Assembly: GCA_027728645.1 (NCBI GenBank)
Contig: JAQCAA010000003.1
Coordinates: forward strand, 1 to 41,790
Direction: 5' to 3'
DNA from: Actinomycetota bacterium
GTDB lineage: Bacteria; Actinomycetota; Acidimicrobiia; Spongiisociales; UBA5794
Length of the DNA: 41,790 bases
In this document: one piece after another, positions 27,282 through 35,412 of the stretch
How positions within the stretch are numbered: position 1 is the stretch's first letter
Layout of the letters: each line of letters starts with the position of its first letter
Notes under the pieces: generated by a model
Told to the model about the DNA's origin: nothing
The model's input: only the letters and a program-made list of their open reading frames with translations
Database searches by the model: none
Translations under genes and position numbers: made by a program

Positions 27282-27287
27282 TACACT
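27282..27287 (+). promoter_or_regulatory. Candidate -10 box TACACT for the BMP operon
   Basis: TACACT, about 83 bases before the ATG at 27370. No clear -35. Confidence 0.3.
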
Positions 27288-27369
27288 TGGTGGTGCTTTC
27301 GGCAGGTCGCTGGATTCGTCCTTCTGATACCAACGAGAGCTTCCATTCCCACGAAAGAAAAGGTGCACA

Positions 27370-28497
27370 ATGCGCTCAGGGCTTAAGCGTCGGGGTTTTG
27401 TCCTCGTACTCATGCTCGCTCTCGCTCTTGTTGCTGCGGCTTGCAGCAGCGACACGGCAGACGACACAACAACAACAACAACGACAACTACGGCAGCGCC
27501 TGCGGTGAATGCTGTCAAGACTTGCTTGGTAACTGACCTTGCCGGTGTCGATGACCGATCCTTCAACGCGAGTGCGTGGCAGGGTGTTCAAGACGCTGTG
27601 GCAGCAGGCTTCGCAACGGCTGATTCCTTTGTCCTTGAGTCGACGGACGCCTCGGACTGGCAGCCGAACATCGATCAAATGGTCAGCCAGGGTTGTGAGC
27701 ACATCGTGACCGTTGGGTTCGCCCTCGGAGAGGTGACAGCGATCAACGCACAGGCGCATCCTGACATCACATGGACGATGATTGACAATGTATTGACCGA
27801 CGAGACCTTCGCACCGCTTGGGCTCGCGAATGTTCGTGAACTCGTGTACCAAACGGATGAAGCGGCCTTTGCTGCTGGATATCTCGCAGCTGGTGTTTCG
27901 ACTACGGGGATCACATGCACCTATGGCGGAGCAAACTTCCCCACTGTTGCGATCTTCATGGATGGATTCACTCGTGGCGTTGCTCACTACAACGAGGTCA
28001 AGGGTGCCGCGGTCGAGGTTAAGGGCTGGGACACTGAGGCCCGCGATGGCCTGTTCACCGGTAGCTTCACCGATATGGACCTCGCGCGCTCGACGGCAGA
28101 AAGCCTCTTCCAAGAGGGTTGTGACATCATCATTCCTGTTGGTGGCGCAATTAACCTTCCAGCGGGTGACCTGATTAACGAAGGTCTCGATGCCGCCCTT
28201 ATCGGTGTAGATGCCGATGCCTACTTCGCAATGGACGAGCAGTACCAGCCGACGTGGCTTACGACGGTCGAAAAGGCCATCGCTCCATTCATCACGCTCG
28301 CAATACAGGAGCACGGTGAAGGAACCTGGACTTCAGGGTCGTTCCTCGGAACGCTCGCTAACGGTGGCGTTGGACTCTCCCCATTCCACGATTGGGATGC
28401 ACGAGTATCCGATGAGCTCAGGGCTGAGGTCGCTCAGATCCTTGAGGACATTGCGAATGGCGTCATTGACGCATCGTTCACGCAGGTCGGGTACTAG
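27370..28497 (+). CDS. BMP-family ABC transporter substrate-binding lipoprotein
   Basis: 375 residues. Signal sequence with lipobox ALVAAAC, then a poly-Thr linker. The body is a BMP/Med domain (periplasmic-binding fold): CLVTDLAGVDDRSFNASAWQ at the start, with GLFTGSFTDMDLARSTAESLF and IIPVGGAINLPAGDLI near the middle. In characterised members (BmpA, TmpC) the ligand is a purine nucleoside; the ATPase and the two permeases downstream are of the same class. Terminator-like hairpin 28527-28548 follows, so this gene may be made in excess of the rest of the operon. Confidence 0.92.
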   Translation: MRSGLKRRGFVLVLMLALALVAAACSSDTADDTTTTTTTTTAAPAVNAVKTCLVTDLAGVDDRSFNASAWQGVQDAVAAGFATADSFVLESTDASDWQPNIDQMVSQGCEHIVTVGFALGEVTAINAQAHPDITWTMIDNVLTDETFAPLGLANVRELVYQTDEAAFAAGYLAAGVSTTGITCTYGGANFPTVAIFMDGFTRGVAHYNEVKGAAVEVKGWDTEARDGLFTGSFTDMDLARSTAESLFQEGCDIIIPVGGAINLPAGDLINEGLDAALIGVDADAYFAMDEQYQPTWLTTVEKAIAPFITLAIQEHGEGTWTSGSFLGTLANGGVGLSPFHDWDARVSDELRAEVAQILEDIANGVIDASFTQVGY

Positions 28498-28524
28498 TCC
28501 TTCATAGGACCGAATCAATCAGAA

Positions 28525-28556
28525 GGGGCCTCCACTGCGGTGGGGGCCTCTTCTTC
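28525..28556 (+). terminator. Rho-independent-like terminator or attenuator
   Basis: GGCCTCCAC (28527-28535) pairs with GTGGGGGCC (28540-28548), one G-U, loop TGCG; TCTTCTTCGTTT follows. It lies between the binding-protein gene and the transporter ATPase gene. Confidence 0.6.
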
Positions 28557-28633
28557 GTTTGAAATCGGAGGCGGTGCGCGGCTGCCAGCACCCATCTAAG
28601 GTACTCCTTGGTAGCTGGCGGCAGGAGACGAAT

Positions 28634-30151
28634 GTGACACTGGAATTGCGCGGTATTACCAAGCAGTTTCCTGGCGTCTTGGCGAACGACGATGTCAACC
28701 TTTCTGCCTCCGAAGGCGAGATCGTCGCCCTGCTGGGGGAAAACGGTGCTGGCAAGACAACCCTGATGAACATTCTGTACGGCCTCTACACACCAACGGC
28801 AGGCGAAGTCATCGTCGATGGCAAGGCATTGGTACTCGAATCGCCGGCCGATGCGATCGATGCGGGAATTGGCATGGTTCATCAGCATTTCATGCTTGTC
28901 CCGGTGTTTACGGTCGCCGAGAATGTTGTGCTTGGTGACGAACCGACGAAGCGGATGGGCTGGCTTGACTCCCGGCGTGCCAAGAAAACGGTGACTGATA
29001 TTTCAGGCCGGTACGGTCTCGATGTCGACCCAGACGCAATTGTCGAGGATCTTCCCGTCGGGTTTCAACAACGGGTGGAGATCATCAAAGTCCTAGCGCG
29101 AGAGGCACGATTCTTAGTTTTCGACGAGCCAACTTCTGTCCTTACGCCTCCAGAGGTCGAGCGGTTCTTTGAGATTGTGAATGGGCTCAAAGCCGACGGT
29201 AAGGGGATCATCTTCATCAGCCACAAGCTTGGTGAAGCTCTTGAGATCGCCGACAGAATCGTCATCATGCGCAGAGGCAAGACGGTTGCGGAGGTGAACC
29301 CGCGGGACGTCGACGAACCAAAGCTTGCTGAGCTGATGGTCGGCCGACCCGTTGACCTTGTCGTGAACAGGACCGAGTCCGATCCGGGGGACGTGGTGCT
29401 CTCGGTCAACGATCTCACCGTATTGGATGATCGCGGTAGGAACGCCGTCGATCGGCTGTCGATCGAAGTGCGGGCTGGCGAAATCGTTGGTATCGCCGGC
29501 GTGCAAGGGAATGGACAGACTGAGCTCGTCGAGTCTCTTACGGGCATGCGTCCGTCGCTCGGCGGAGTCGTACGGTTGAAGGGTCTCGACGTCACTTCGA
29601 AATCGCCACGCGCTATTCACAACCTCGATGTAGCGCATGTGCCAGAGGACCGGCAAAAGAGCGGTCTCGTGCTTCAGTTCACAGTCACAGAGAACATTGT
29701 CCTCGATTCCTACCATCAGGCGCCCATTTCACGCGGTGTACGGATGGATTGGGGTCAGGCCACGGATAGGGCGCTGCGACTTGTCGAGGAGTATGACGTC
29801 AGGACTCCATCCACCGAGGTGAAGGTTTCCACGCTGTCTGGAGGCAATCAACAGAAGGTAATTGTGGCGAGAGAGTTCGATCGAGACGTGACGCTGGTGA
29901 TTGCGTCCCAGCCGACTCGTGGAATCGATGTTGGCTCCATCGAATATATCCACAGCCGGATCGTCGAGGAACGTGATGCCGGCGCGGCCGTCCTGATTGT
30001 GTCGTCAGAACTCGATGAGATCATGGCCCTCTCCGATCGCATCCTGGTGATGTACGAGGGTCGAGTGGTTGCAGAGTTTGACGGGTCGGCTTCGACGACT
30101 GATATCGGTTTGGCGATGCTTGGCAGTCGACCGGACGAGGAAGCTTCATGA
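28634..30151 (+). CDS. ABC transporter ATPase, two fused NBDs (nucleoside-type)
   Basis: 505 residues from the GTG at 28634, with GGAG 6 bases upstream. Two nucleotide-binding domains in one chain, as in sugar and nucleoside importers (RbsA/YufO type). NBD1: P-loop GENGAGKTT (about 35-43), MVHQHFMLVPVFTVAENV and a signature region VGFQQRVEIIKVLAREARFL. NBD2: GVQGNGQTELVESL as its P-loop, LSGGNQQKVIVAREF as its signature, then ASQPTRGIDVGSIEYIH. NBD2 looks partly degenerate at the Walker A lysine (GNGQT), as is common in this class. Overlaps the first permease by 4 bases. Confidence 0.93.
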   Translation: MTLELRGITKQFPGVLANDDVNLSASEGEIVALLGENGAGKTTLMNILYGLYTPTAGEVIVDGKALVLESPADAIDAGIGMVHQHFMLVPVFTVAENVVLGDEPTKRMGWLDSRRAKKTVTDISGRYGLDVDPDAIVEDLPVGFQQRVEIIKVLAREARFLVFDEPTSVLTPPEVERFFEIVNGLKADGKGIIFISHKLGEALEIADRIVIMRRGKTVAEVNPRDVDEPKLAELMVGRPVDLVVNRTESDPGDVVLSVNDLTVLDDRGRNAVDRLSIEVRAGEIVGIAGVQGNGQTELVESLTGMRPSLGGVVRLKGLDVTSKSPRAIHNLDVAHVPEDRQKSGLVLQFTVTENIVLDSYHQAPISRGVRMDWGQATDRALRLVEEYDVRTPSTEVKVSTLSGGNQQKVIVAREFDRDVTLVIASQPTRGIDVGSIEYIHSRIVEERDAGAAVLIVSSELDEIMALSDRILVMYEGRVVAEFDGSASTTDIGLAMLGSRPDEEAS

Positions 30152-31389
30152 GTGACGCTGAGATGCCCCAAGAACCCCCAGCCGAACCCGGTATTCCGGA
30201 GGGCGAACCGCCCGAAGATCGGGCCAGTTCGGAGATGTATCGCCGGGTCACCGGAATTGGCACATCGGCTGGACGGGCGATGGTCGTCCCAGCCCTAGCG
30301 GTTCTCACGGCGCTCATTATCGGAGCGTTCATTATTGCGGTGACGGACGTTGACACGCTCTCTGTGTGGGGGGATGACCCAGCCGAAGCGTTCCGTCTCA
30401 CCGTGTCGGGAATCTTCGATGCCTACCGGGCGTTGCTCGTGGGGTCCGTCGGCTCGCTCGATGCCATCAGCGAAACGCTGTTTGCTGCGGCACCGATGAT
30501 CCTCGCTGGGCTTGCGGTCGCCGTCGGATTCCAAGCAGGGCTGTTCAATATCGGCGTCAACGGTCAAATGCACATCGGTGGCATGGCAGCTCTGTGGGTG
30601 GGCTTCACCTTTGCGATTCCAGCCGTCTTCCATGTGCCGCTTGTCATTGCAGCAGCGATCGCAGGCGGTGCGTTGTGGGCCGCGCTAGCGGGGTTCCTAA
30701 AGGCGAGGACGGGTGCCCACGAAGTCATCACCACCATCATGTTGAACTTCATTGCGCTATTCCTTGTCGACTATCTGTTGAAGTCTTCACTTTTTCAAGC
30801 GCCGGGCCGCAATGACCCGATATCCCAGCCTGCGAACCCAACCTCTGTGTTTGTGACTCTTTTCAGCGATTACCGACTCAATATCGGGTTCATTGTCGCG
30901 CTGCTGGCTGTGGCGTTTGTTTGGTGGCTTATGTACCGAACAACGATTGGGTTTGAGTTCAGGGCTGTTGGCTACAGCCCGTCTGGAGGTCGCTACGCAG
31001 GAATGAGCGTGGCATGGGTTTATGTGTCTGTGATGGCAGTGTCCGGTGCTCTTGCTGGGATCGCAGGTGCGAATCAAGTTGTGGGTCTCGAACCCTATCG
31101 CGGCATTTCGAACTTCGCAGGGAACGTCGGTTTCGATGCAATCGCCCTCGCCCTCCTCGGTAGATCCCATCCGGTTGGAGTGTTGTTTGCCGGGTTGCTC
31201 TTCGGGGGGTTGCGTGCAGGTGGTCGAGAAATGCAAGGAGCTGCAGGAATTCCGATTGATCTTGTGCTCGTGCTTCAGGCTCTGATCATCGTGATGATTG
31301 CGGCCCCCGAACTTGTGCGAGCGATCTATCGCGTCAAGACCCCAGACCAAGAGATAACCACGGTCACCTCGACTGGGTGGGGCGCATGA
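30148..31389 (+). CDS. ABC transporter permease 1 (BPD_transp_2, nucleoside-type)
   Basis: 413 residues, ATGA overlap with the ATPase gene. Proline/acidic cytoplasmic N-terminus of about 45 residues, then eight to ten transmembrane helices. Family landmarks: AVGFQAGLFNIGVNGQMHIG, TGAHEVITTIMLNFIALFL, GFEFRAVGYSPSGGRYAGM and GFDAIALALLGRSHPVGV. Resembles YufP-type permeases partnered with BMP binding proteins. The second permease overlaps its stop. Confidence 0.9.
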   Translation: MSDAEMPQEPPAEPGIPEGEPPEDRASSEMYRRVTGIGTSAGRAMVVPALAVLTALIIGAFIIAVTDVDTLSVWGDDPAEAFRLTVSGIFDAYRALLVGSVGSLDAISETLFAAAPMILAGLAVAVGFQAGLFNIGVNGQMHIGGMAALWVGFTFAIPAVFHVPLVIAAAIAGGALWAALAGFLKARTGAHEVITTIMLNFIALFLVDYLLKSSLFQAPGRNDPISQPANPTSVFVTLFSDYRLNIGFIVALLAVAFVWWLMYRTTIGFEFRAVGYSPSGGRYAGMSVAWVYVSVMAVSGALAGIAGANQVVGLEPYRGISNFAGNVGFDAIALALLGRSHPVGVLFAGLLFGGLRAGGREMQGAAGIPIDLVLVLQALIIVMIAAPELVRAIYRVKTPDQEITTVTSTGWGA

Positions 31390-32663
31390 CAGCGGTATCG
31401 GACGCAAGCGAACAGTTGACCAGCACGAGGGCAACGCCAGCTGAGAAGCGTGCTACTGCTGTCGGCATCGTTCTCGTCTTGCTCGCCGCTTTCACATTCT
31501 GGGCCTTCGGTCTCGACGTTGACAGTGGATTCGAATCGCAATTCAACCTCTCGCTGCCTGGCGCTCGCTACGAGAATCTGTCTTGGGTTGTCGACTCGAG
31601 AGCGGTCGGGTTCATCGTTGCTCTCGTACTCGCGTTCCTCGGCGGGTTCATACTCCGGCGCTCGCACCTCAAGTGGACCAACCTCTCACTATCGGTCGGG
31701 CTCGCGCTCTTTGTGTTTTCCTTCCTTACATGGGCTGCCGCTGATGGAGCGTTCAGCTTCGTTGGAATGCTGACCTCGACCGTTGTGCTGTCGGTACCTG
31801 TGACACTTGGTGCGCTCACAGGTCTGATGTGCGAGCGGGTAGCCGTCATCAACATTGCCATCGAAGGACAGTTGCTTACGTCTGCGTTCGTTGGAACGAT
31901 CGTCGGGTCGGCCGCCGGTATTTGGGTCGGTCTGTTCGCCGCAATGCTGACGGGTGCGCTGCTCGGTGCCGTGCTGGCAGTACTCGCGATCAAATACCGG
32001 ATGGATCAAATCATCGCAGGCGTGGTGATCAATATCTTTGCTCTCGGCCTGACTTCGTTCCTCGCCCGTCGCGTTTTGGCACAGTCCCAAGAATTGAACT
32101 CGCCGGGTCGTTTCGGTTCGGTCAAGATCCCATTTCTCGGCGACATTCCCGTGATTGGCCCGATGTTCTTTGACCACAACATGTTTGTGTACATCACATT
32201 CATCTTGGTCATTGCGCTACATTTCGGACTCTTCTACACGCGATGGGGACTTCGGTCACGCTCAGTCGGCGAGCATCCAAAGGCTGCCGACACAGTCGGA
32301 ATCAACGTATATCGCACGCGGTACCGCAATGTGATTCTTGGAGGCGTCATCGCAGGATTCGGAGGTGGGTTCCTTACGCTCGCTCAGGTCTCGAGATTCG
32401 AAGAGAACCTCACTGCTGGAATCGGGTTCATCGGACTCGCTGCGTTGATCTTCGGGCGATGGCGCCCTCTCGGTGTCCTCGCTGCTGGCCTTGTGTTCGG
32501 CTTCGCGAGAGCTCTTCAGCAGAAACTAGGAATCCTTGGGACGCCGATCCCATCGGAGTTTCTTTCGATGACCCCGTACATTGTGACGATCATCGTCGTC
32601 GCTGGCGTCGTCGGACGAGCCCGCCCACCAGCCGCCGACGGCCAGCCGTATATCAAGGACTAG
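31386..32663 (+). CDS. ABC transporter permease 2 (BPD_transp_2, nucleoside-type)
   Basis: 425 residues from the ATG at 31386 (ATGA overlap); a GTG at 31377 is in frame. About ten transmembrane helices. The N-terminal third has an extra pair of helices before the conserved core. Core landmarks: GALTGLMCERVAVINIAIEG, KYRMDQIIAGVVINIFALGL, GLRSRSVGEHPKAADTVGIN and GGGFLTLAQVSRF. Resembles YufQ. Binding protein, ATPase and both permeases form a complete importer, probably for nucleosides. Confidence 0.9.
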   Translation: MTAVSDASEQLTSTRATPAEKRATAVGIVLVLLAAFTFWAFGLDVDSGFESQFNLSLPGARYENLSWVVDSRAVGFIVALVLAFLGGFILRRSHLKWTNLSLSVGLALFVFSFLTWAAADGAFSFVGMLTSTVVLSVPVTLGALTGLMCERVAVINIAIEGQLLTSAFVGTIVGSAAGIWVGLFAAMLTGALLGAVLAVLAIKYRMDQIIAGVVINIFALGLTSFLARRVLAQSQELNSPGRFGSVKIPFLGDIPVIGPMFFDHNMFVYITFILVIALHFGLFYTRWGLRSRSVGEHPKAADTVGINVYRTRYRNVILGGVIAGFGGGFLTLAQVSRFEENLTAGIGFIGLAALIFGRWRPLGVLAAGLVFGFARALQQKLGILGTPIPSEFLSMTPYIVTIIVVAGVVGRARPPAADGQPYIKD

Positions 32664-32686
32664 CGGTCGGTCGCTGCGCGCCCGTG

Positions 32687-32742
32687 TTCACCGTCTACCG
32701 TTCACCGTCTACAGGCTTCGGGCTTCGCCCGCTGGCTTCGCC
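32687..32742. repeat. Degenerate heptamer array B
   Basis: Eight consecutive 7-base units, the first four TTCACCG, TCTACCG, TTCACCG, TCTACAG, the next two GCTTCGG and GCTTCGC, the rest less regular. Confidence 0.7.
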
Positions 32743-32882
32743 AGTGTTGTCGGTTCTGGGGAATCGGGTATCCGCTTCGTAGTCCGTGAACCGATCGCTC
32801 GCTTTGCTCGCTTACCGACCGGAATGGAAGAGGACCGATTCGTCCTAATCGGTTCGTCGGTTATCGGGGTTCGAACAGTCCG

Positions 32883-32903
32883 TCCTCTGCCCTCTGTCCT
32901 CTG
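32883..32903. repeat. Heptamer array C
   Basis: TCCTCTG, CCCTCTG, TCCTCTG in direct succession. The word TCCTCTG recurs at 9180 and in array D at 41407-41448. Confidence 0.75.
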
Positions 32904-32907
32904 AGAT

Positions 32908-33807
32908 CTAGTTCTCTACTCCGTAGATCTCGATGCCTTGGAGGGCGAGTTCTGTGAACGGAGTCAGCTCTCCTGCCGACTGGGCAAGATATGTCGTGGT
33001 GACTTCAATCCTGAGCTTGAATGTTTGCAGGCTTGCGATCGGGACCCGCTGAGGCTCGTTCGAGTTTTGGAGCCGGCCAGGGATGGTGACGTTGAGGTCG
33101 TTGACCTCAATCTGGTAGCCCTGGATCTTGTAGTTGCGTTTGAAGGCTTCGTCATCCTCAACATTCTGAAAGACAATGTCGGTGATTGCCACCGGCGTAG
33201 CAAAGTTGAATTCGAGCCATGCTCCGACTCCTCGCGCCCCATCGTCGTTCCAGCGGGTGTCGGGGTTCCCATCGATGAGGTTTTCCGGTCGATACGAATC
33301 GCTGAGGAACGAACTCGCGGTCACAGATGACGGCACAAGGAGAACTGCTGGCTGTGGAACAGTGGAGCTTGTCGTTGAACTTGTCTCCGTTGGGTCGGAA
33401 GGGCCTGCTGCCACATCCCCGCCGAAGATGTTCATCATCAGGGCAACGAGGGCCACAAGGAGTACGATCGCCAGGAGGACCCCGAGAGCTCGGCCTCCAG
33501 CAGAAGAGCGTGATGCCGGCGCAGGAGCTATTGGCATCGGATCTGAATTCAATCGTGAGCCACACCGCTCGCAGTGATGGTTGTAGGCAGGGTTGTGGGC
33601 GCCGCATGATGGGCAGGTGACGGCCGCGACGTTCTGATCAGAGGTTGTGACGTGCTGTTGACTCACGGCAAGTTCGCCGGTGTTGTCCGCTGATTGTGCT
33701 CGACCCTTGGGTGGTCTGTCGGTGGTCGATTTGTCGGCAGGGGTGTCTGGAAGGTCGAACCTCTCGAAGAGGTCGTCGAATTGATCGTTGCGGTCATCGC
33801 CTTGCAT
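32908..33807 (-). CDS. Membrane protein with zinc ribbon and discoidin-like external domain
   Basis: 299 residues; GAGGAA about 6-7 bases upstream of the ATG supports the start. The cytoplasmic N-terminus is acidic and polar, then a zinc ribbon CPSCGAHNPAYNHHCERCGS (about 65-84), one transmembrane helix (ALGVLLAIVLLVALVALMMN), a Ser/Thr-rich stretch and an external beta domain. That domain has SSFLSDSYRPENLIDGNPDT and RWNDDGARGVGAWLEFNFAT, the pattern of discoidin/F5-8C-type or NADase-type glycan-binding domains. Likely senses or binds something at the envelope while the ribbon faces the cytoplasm. The ligand is unknown. Confidence 0.75.
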   Translation of the reverse strand: MQGDDRNDQFDDLFERFDLPDTPADKSTTDRPPKGRAQSADNTGELAVSQQHVTTSDQNVAAVTCPSCGAHNPAYNHHCERCGSRLNSDPMPIAPAPASRSSAGGRALGVLLAIVLLVALVALMMNIFGGDVAAGPSDPTETSSTTSSTVPQPAVLLVPSSVTASSFLSDSYRPENLIDGNPDTRWNDDGARGVGAWLEFNFATPVAITDIVFQNVEDDEAFKRNYKIQGYQIEVNDLNVTIPGRLQNSNEPQRVPIASLQTFKLRIEVTTTYLAQSAGELTPFTELALQGIEIYGVEN

Positions 33808-33862
33808 TGCGGTTCCTCACCGGTGTCTTGCCCTTGAGCCGTGTCTCAGGCCCATTCGCGGG

Positions 33863-33868
33863 TATTGT
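33863..33868 (+). promoter_or_regulatory. -10 box TATTGT of a leaderless transcript
   Basis: TATTGT ends 7 bases before the ATG at 33876. Confidence 0.4.
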
Positions 33869-33875
33869 GCCACGA

Positions 33876-33995
33876 ATGCCCTTCTTGTCCGAAATACGCA
33901 TCGCTGAACCATGGACCCCCGTCTCGGTGGTCATCGGCGTTGTGCTTCTTGTCGCACTGGTGGGTGGAATCGCATGGTTCATCCGGCGCTCGTGA
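33876..33995 (+). CDS. 39-residue single-helix membrane protein
   Basis: MPFLSEIRIAEPWTP, then a hydrophobic helix (VSVVIGVVLLVALVGGIAWF) and the basic end IRRS. This fits a small inner-membrane protein with its C-terminus inside. The start is supported by a -10 box in the leaderless position. It lies between the divergent zinc-ribbon gene and radA. No family recognised. Confidence 0.45.
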   Translation: MPFLSEIRIAEPWTPVSVVIGVVLLVALVGGIAWFIRRS

Positions 33996-34013
33996 TTTGT
34001 CACAGTCACATCG

Positions 34014-34019
34014 TACGGT
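34014..34019 (+). promoter_or_regulatory. -10 box TACGGT of a leaderless radA transcript
   Basis: TACGGT ends 7 bases before the ATG at 34027; no ribosome site intervenes. Confidence 0.4.
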
Positions 34020-34026
34020 TCGATTC

Positions 34027-35352
34027 ATGAAAGGTAGCGCCAGAACCACCAAACCGACCTACCTGTGTCAGCAGTGTGGGCACAGGTCCACGAAGTGGAT
34101 GGGGTTCTGCCCCCAATGCCGCTCGCCAGAGGCACTCGCCGAGACGGCACCAGTCCGTTCTGGAGCCGGACAGCCTGGTGACTTCGACGTCGTAGCGGCG
34201 AATGCACCAAGGACCACCGTGAAGGACCGGCACCCGACCGGGATTGGCGAACTGGACAGGGTGCTCGGTGGTGGAATTGTCCCCGGCGCAGCGATTCTTG
34301 TAGGAGGTGAGCCTGGAGTTGGGAAGTCCACGCTGCTCCTTCAGGCCGCAGACCGGATCGCTGAGGCATTCGGGCCTGTGTTGGTTGCGACAGCCGAAGA
34401 GTCAACGCATCAGGTCCAAATGAGGGCCCGACGAGTGGGAGTGCAATCAGGAGACGTTTCGATTGCCTCGATCCACGACGTCGACGAAATCATCGCACTG
34501 GCTACCGACCGGTCACCTGCGGTTGTCATTGTCGATTCGATTCAGACCGTTTCGACCCTCGACACATCGGGTTCGGCAGGTGGTGTTGCTCAAGTGCGTG
34601 ATTCGGCGTCCCGTTTGATCTCGTTTGCAAAGGCGAGCGGGACACCGATCGTCCTTGTCGGTCATGTCACGAAGGATGGCTCGATAGCTGGACCCCGGAC
34701 TCTTGAGCACATGGTCGATGTTGTTCTATACCTCGAAGGCGATGCAGACGTGGGGCTGCGGTTCCTGCGGTCAATCAAGAACCGCTACGGGGCCGTGAAC
34801 GAGGTCGGTGTTTTTGATATGACAGCCGAAGGGCTTGCCGAGGTCCCAGATCCAAGCGGTCTACTGGTTGCTCACCGGGACGAGTCCGCTGCGGGGTCGG
34901 TGCTCTTTCCGACTATCGAGGGCAAACGGCCCGTCGTGGTAGAAATCCAGGCACTCGTTGTGGCTTCGGATGCAGCCCAGCCGCGAAGAAGCGTTACCGG
35001 TCTGCCGCCGAGTCGTGTTCACCAGATCCTCGGGGTTCTGTCTCGGCATGGCGGGTTCCCAATGGCGAAACTCGAGGTGTATGTCGCTGTGATGGGCGGC
35101 ATCAAGGTGACTGAACCGGCAGCCGACCTCCCCGTTGCACTCGCAATCGCATCGGCGCACACACAAATTGCCCTCAATCGAATCTCAGCATGGGGCGAAC
35201 TTGGACTGACGGGAGACATCCGCCCATCATCACGGCCAGCTGTCAGAACCGGAGAGATAGAGCGAATTTCCGCTGGTCCGATCATCTCCCCGTCTACTGG
35301 TTACACGAGGTTGTCCGATGCGCTCGCCTCGGCAGCGGTCTCTCTTGTTTAA
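34027..35352 (+). CDS. radA: DNA repair protein RadA
   Basis: 441 residues from the ATG at 34027; the frame extends upstream but the zinc finger CQQCGHRSTKWMGFCPQC (14-31) belongs at the N-terminus. RecA-like core with Walker A GEPGVGKS (94-101), TAEESTHQVQMRARR and VDSIQTVST. The RadA-specific KNRFG motif reads KNRYG. The C-terminal Lon-type (LonC) domain includes PSRVHQILGVLSRHGG and GGIKVTEPAADLPVALAIAS. It promotes branch migration in recombination. The gene precedes disA, the standard actinobacterial order. Confidence 0.95.
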   Translation: MKGSARTTKPTYLCQQCGHRSTKWMGFCPQCRSPEALAETAPVRSGAGQPGDFDVVAANAPRTTVKDRHPTGIGELDRVLGGGIVPGAAILVGGEPGVGKSTLLLQAADRIAEAFGPVLVATAEESTHQVQMRARRVGVQSGDVSIASIHDVDEIIALATDRSPAVVIVDSIQTVSTLDTSGSAGGVAQVRDSASRLISFAKASGTPIVLVGHVTKDGSIAGPRTLEHMVDVVLYLEGDADVGLRFLRSIKNRYGAVNEVGVFDMTAEGLAEVPDPSGLLVAHRDESAAGSVLFPTIEGKRPVVVEIQALVVASDAAQPRRSVTGLPPSRVHQILGVLSRHGGFPMAKLEVYVAVMGGIKVTEPAADLPVALAIASAHTQIALNRISAWGELGLTGDIRPSSRPAVRTGEIERISAGPIISPSTGYTRLSDALASAAVSLV

Positions 35353-35398
35353 GGCGCGTACCCATCGGGCAACGCCTCACGGACATCGAGAATGCGGC

Positions 35399-35404
35399 TA
35401 CTCT
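35399..35404 (+). promoter_or_regulatory. -10 box TACTCT of a leaderless disA transcript
   Basis: TACTCT ends 8 bases before the ATG at 35413. GAAGGG in the gap is too close to be a normal ribosome site. Confidence 0.35.
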
Positions 35405-35412
35405 GAAGGGCC

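Larger units (their letters stand above)
32664..32907. other. Repeat-rich convergent spacer
   Basis: No gene. It contains array B (32687-32742), two TTC-loop hairpins (GGGCTTCGCCC at 32720-32730 and CTGGCTTCGCCAG at 32732-32744), a duplicated GCTCGCT word near 32800, a small hairpin AGGACCGATTCGTCCT and array C (32883-32903). The hairpins may terminate the transporter operon. Confidence 0.7.

Noticed and set aside
27376-28314. 312-residue minus-strand ORF
   Set aside because: Antisense to the BMP binding-protein gene; no motif.
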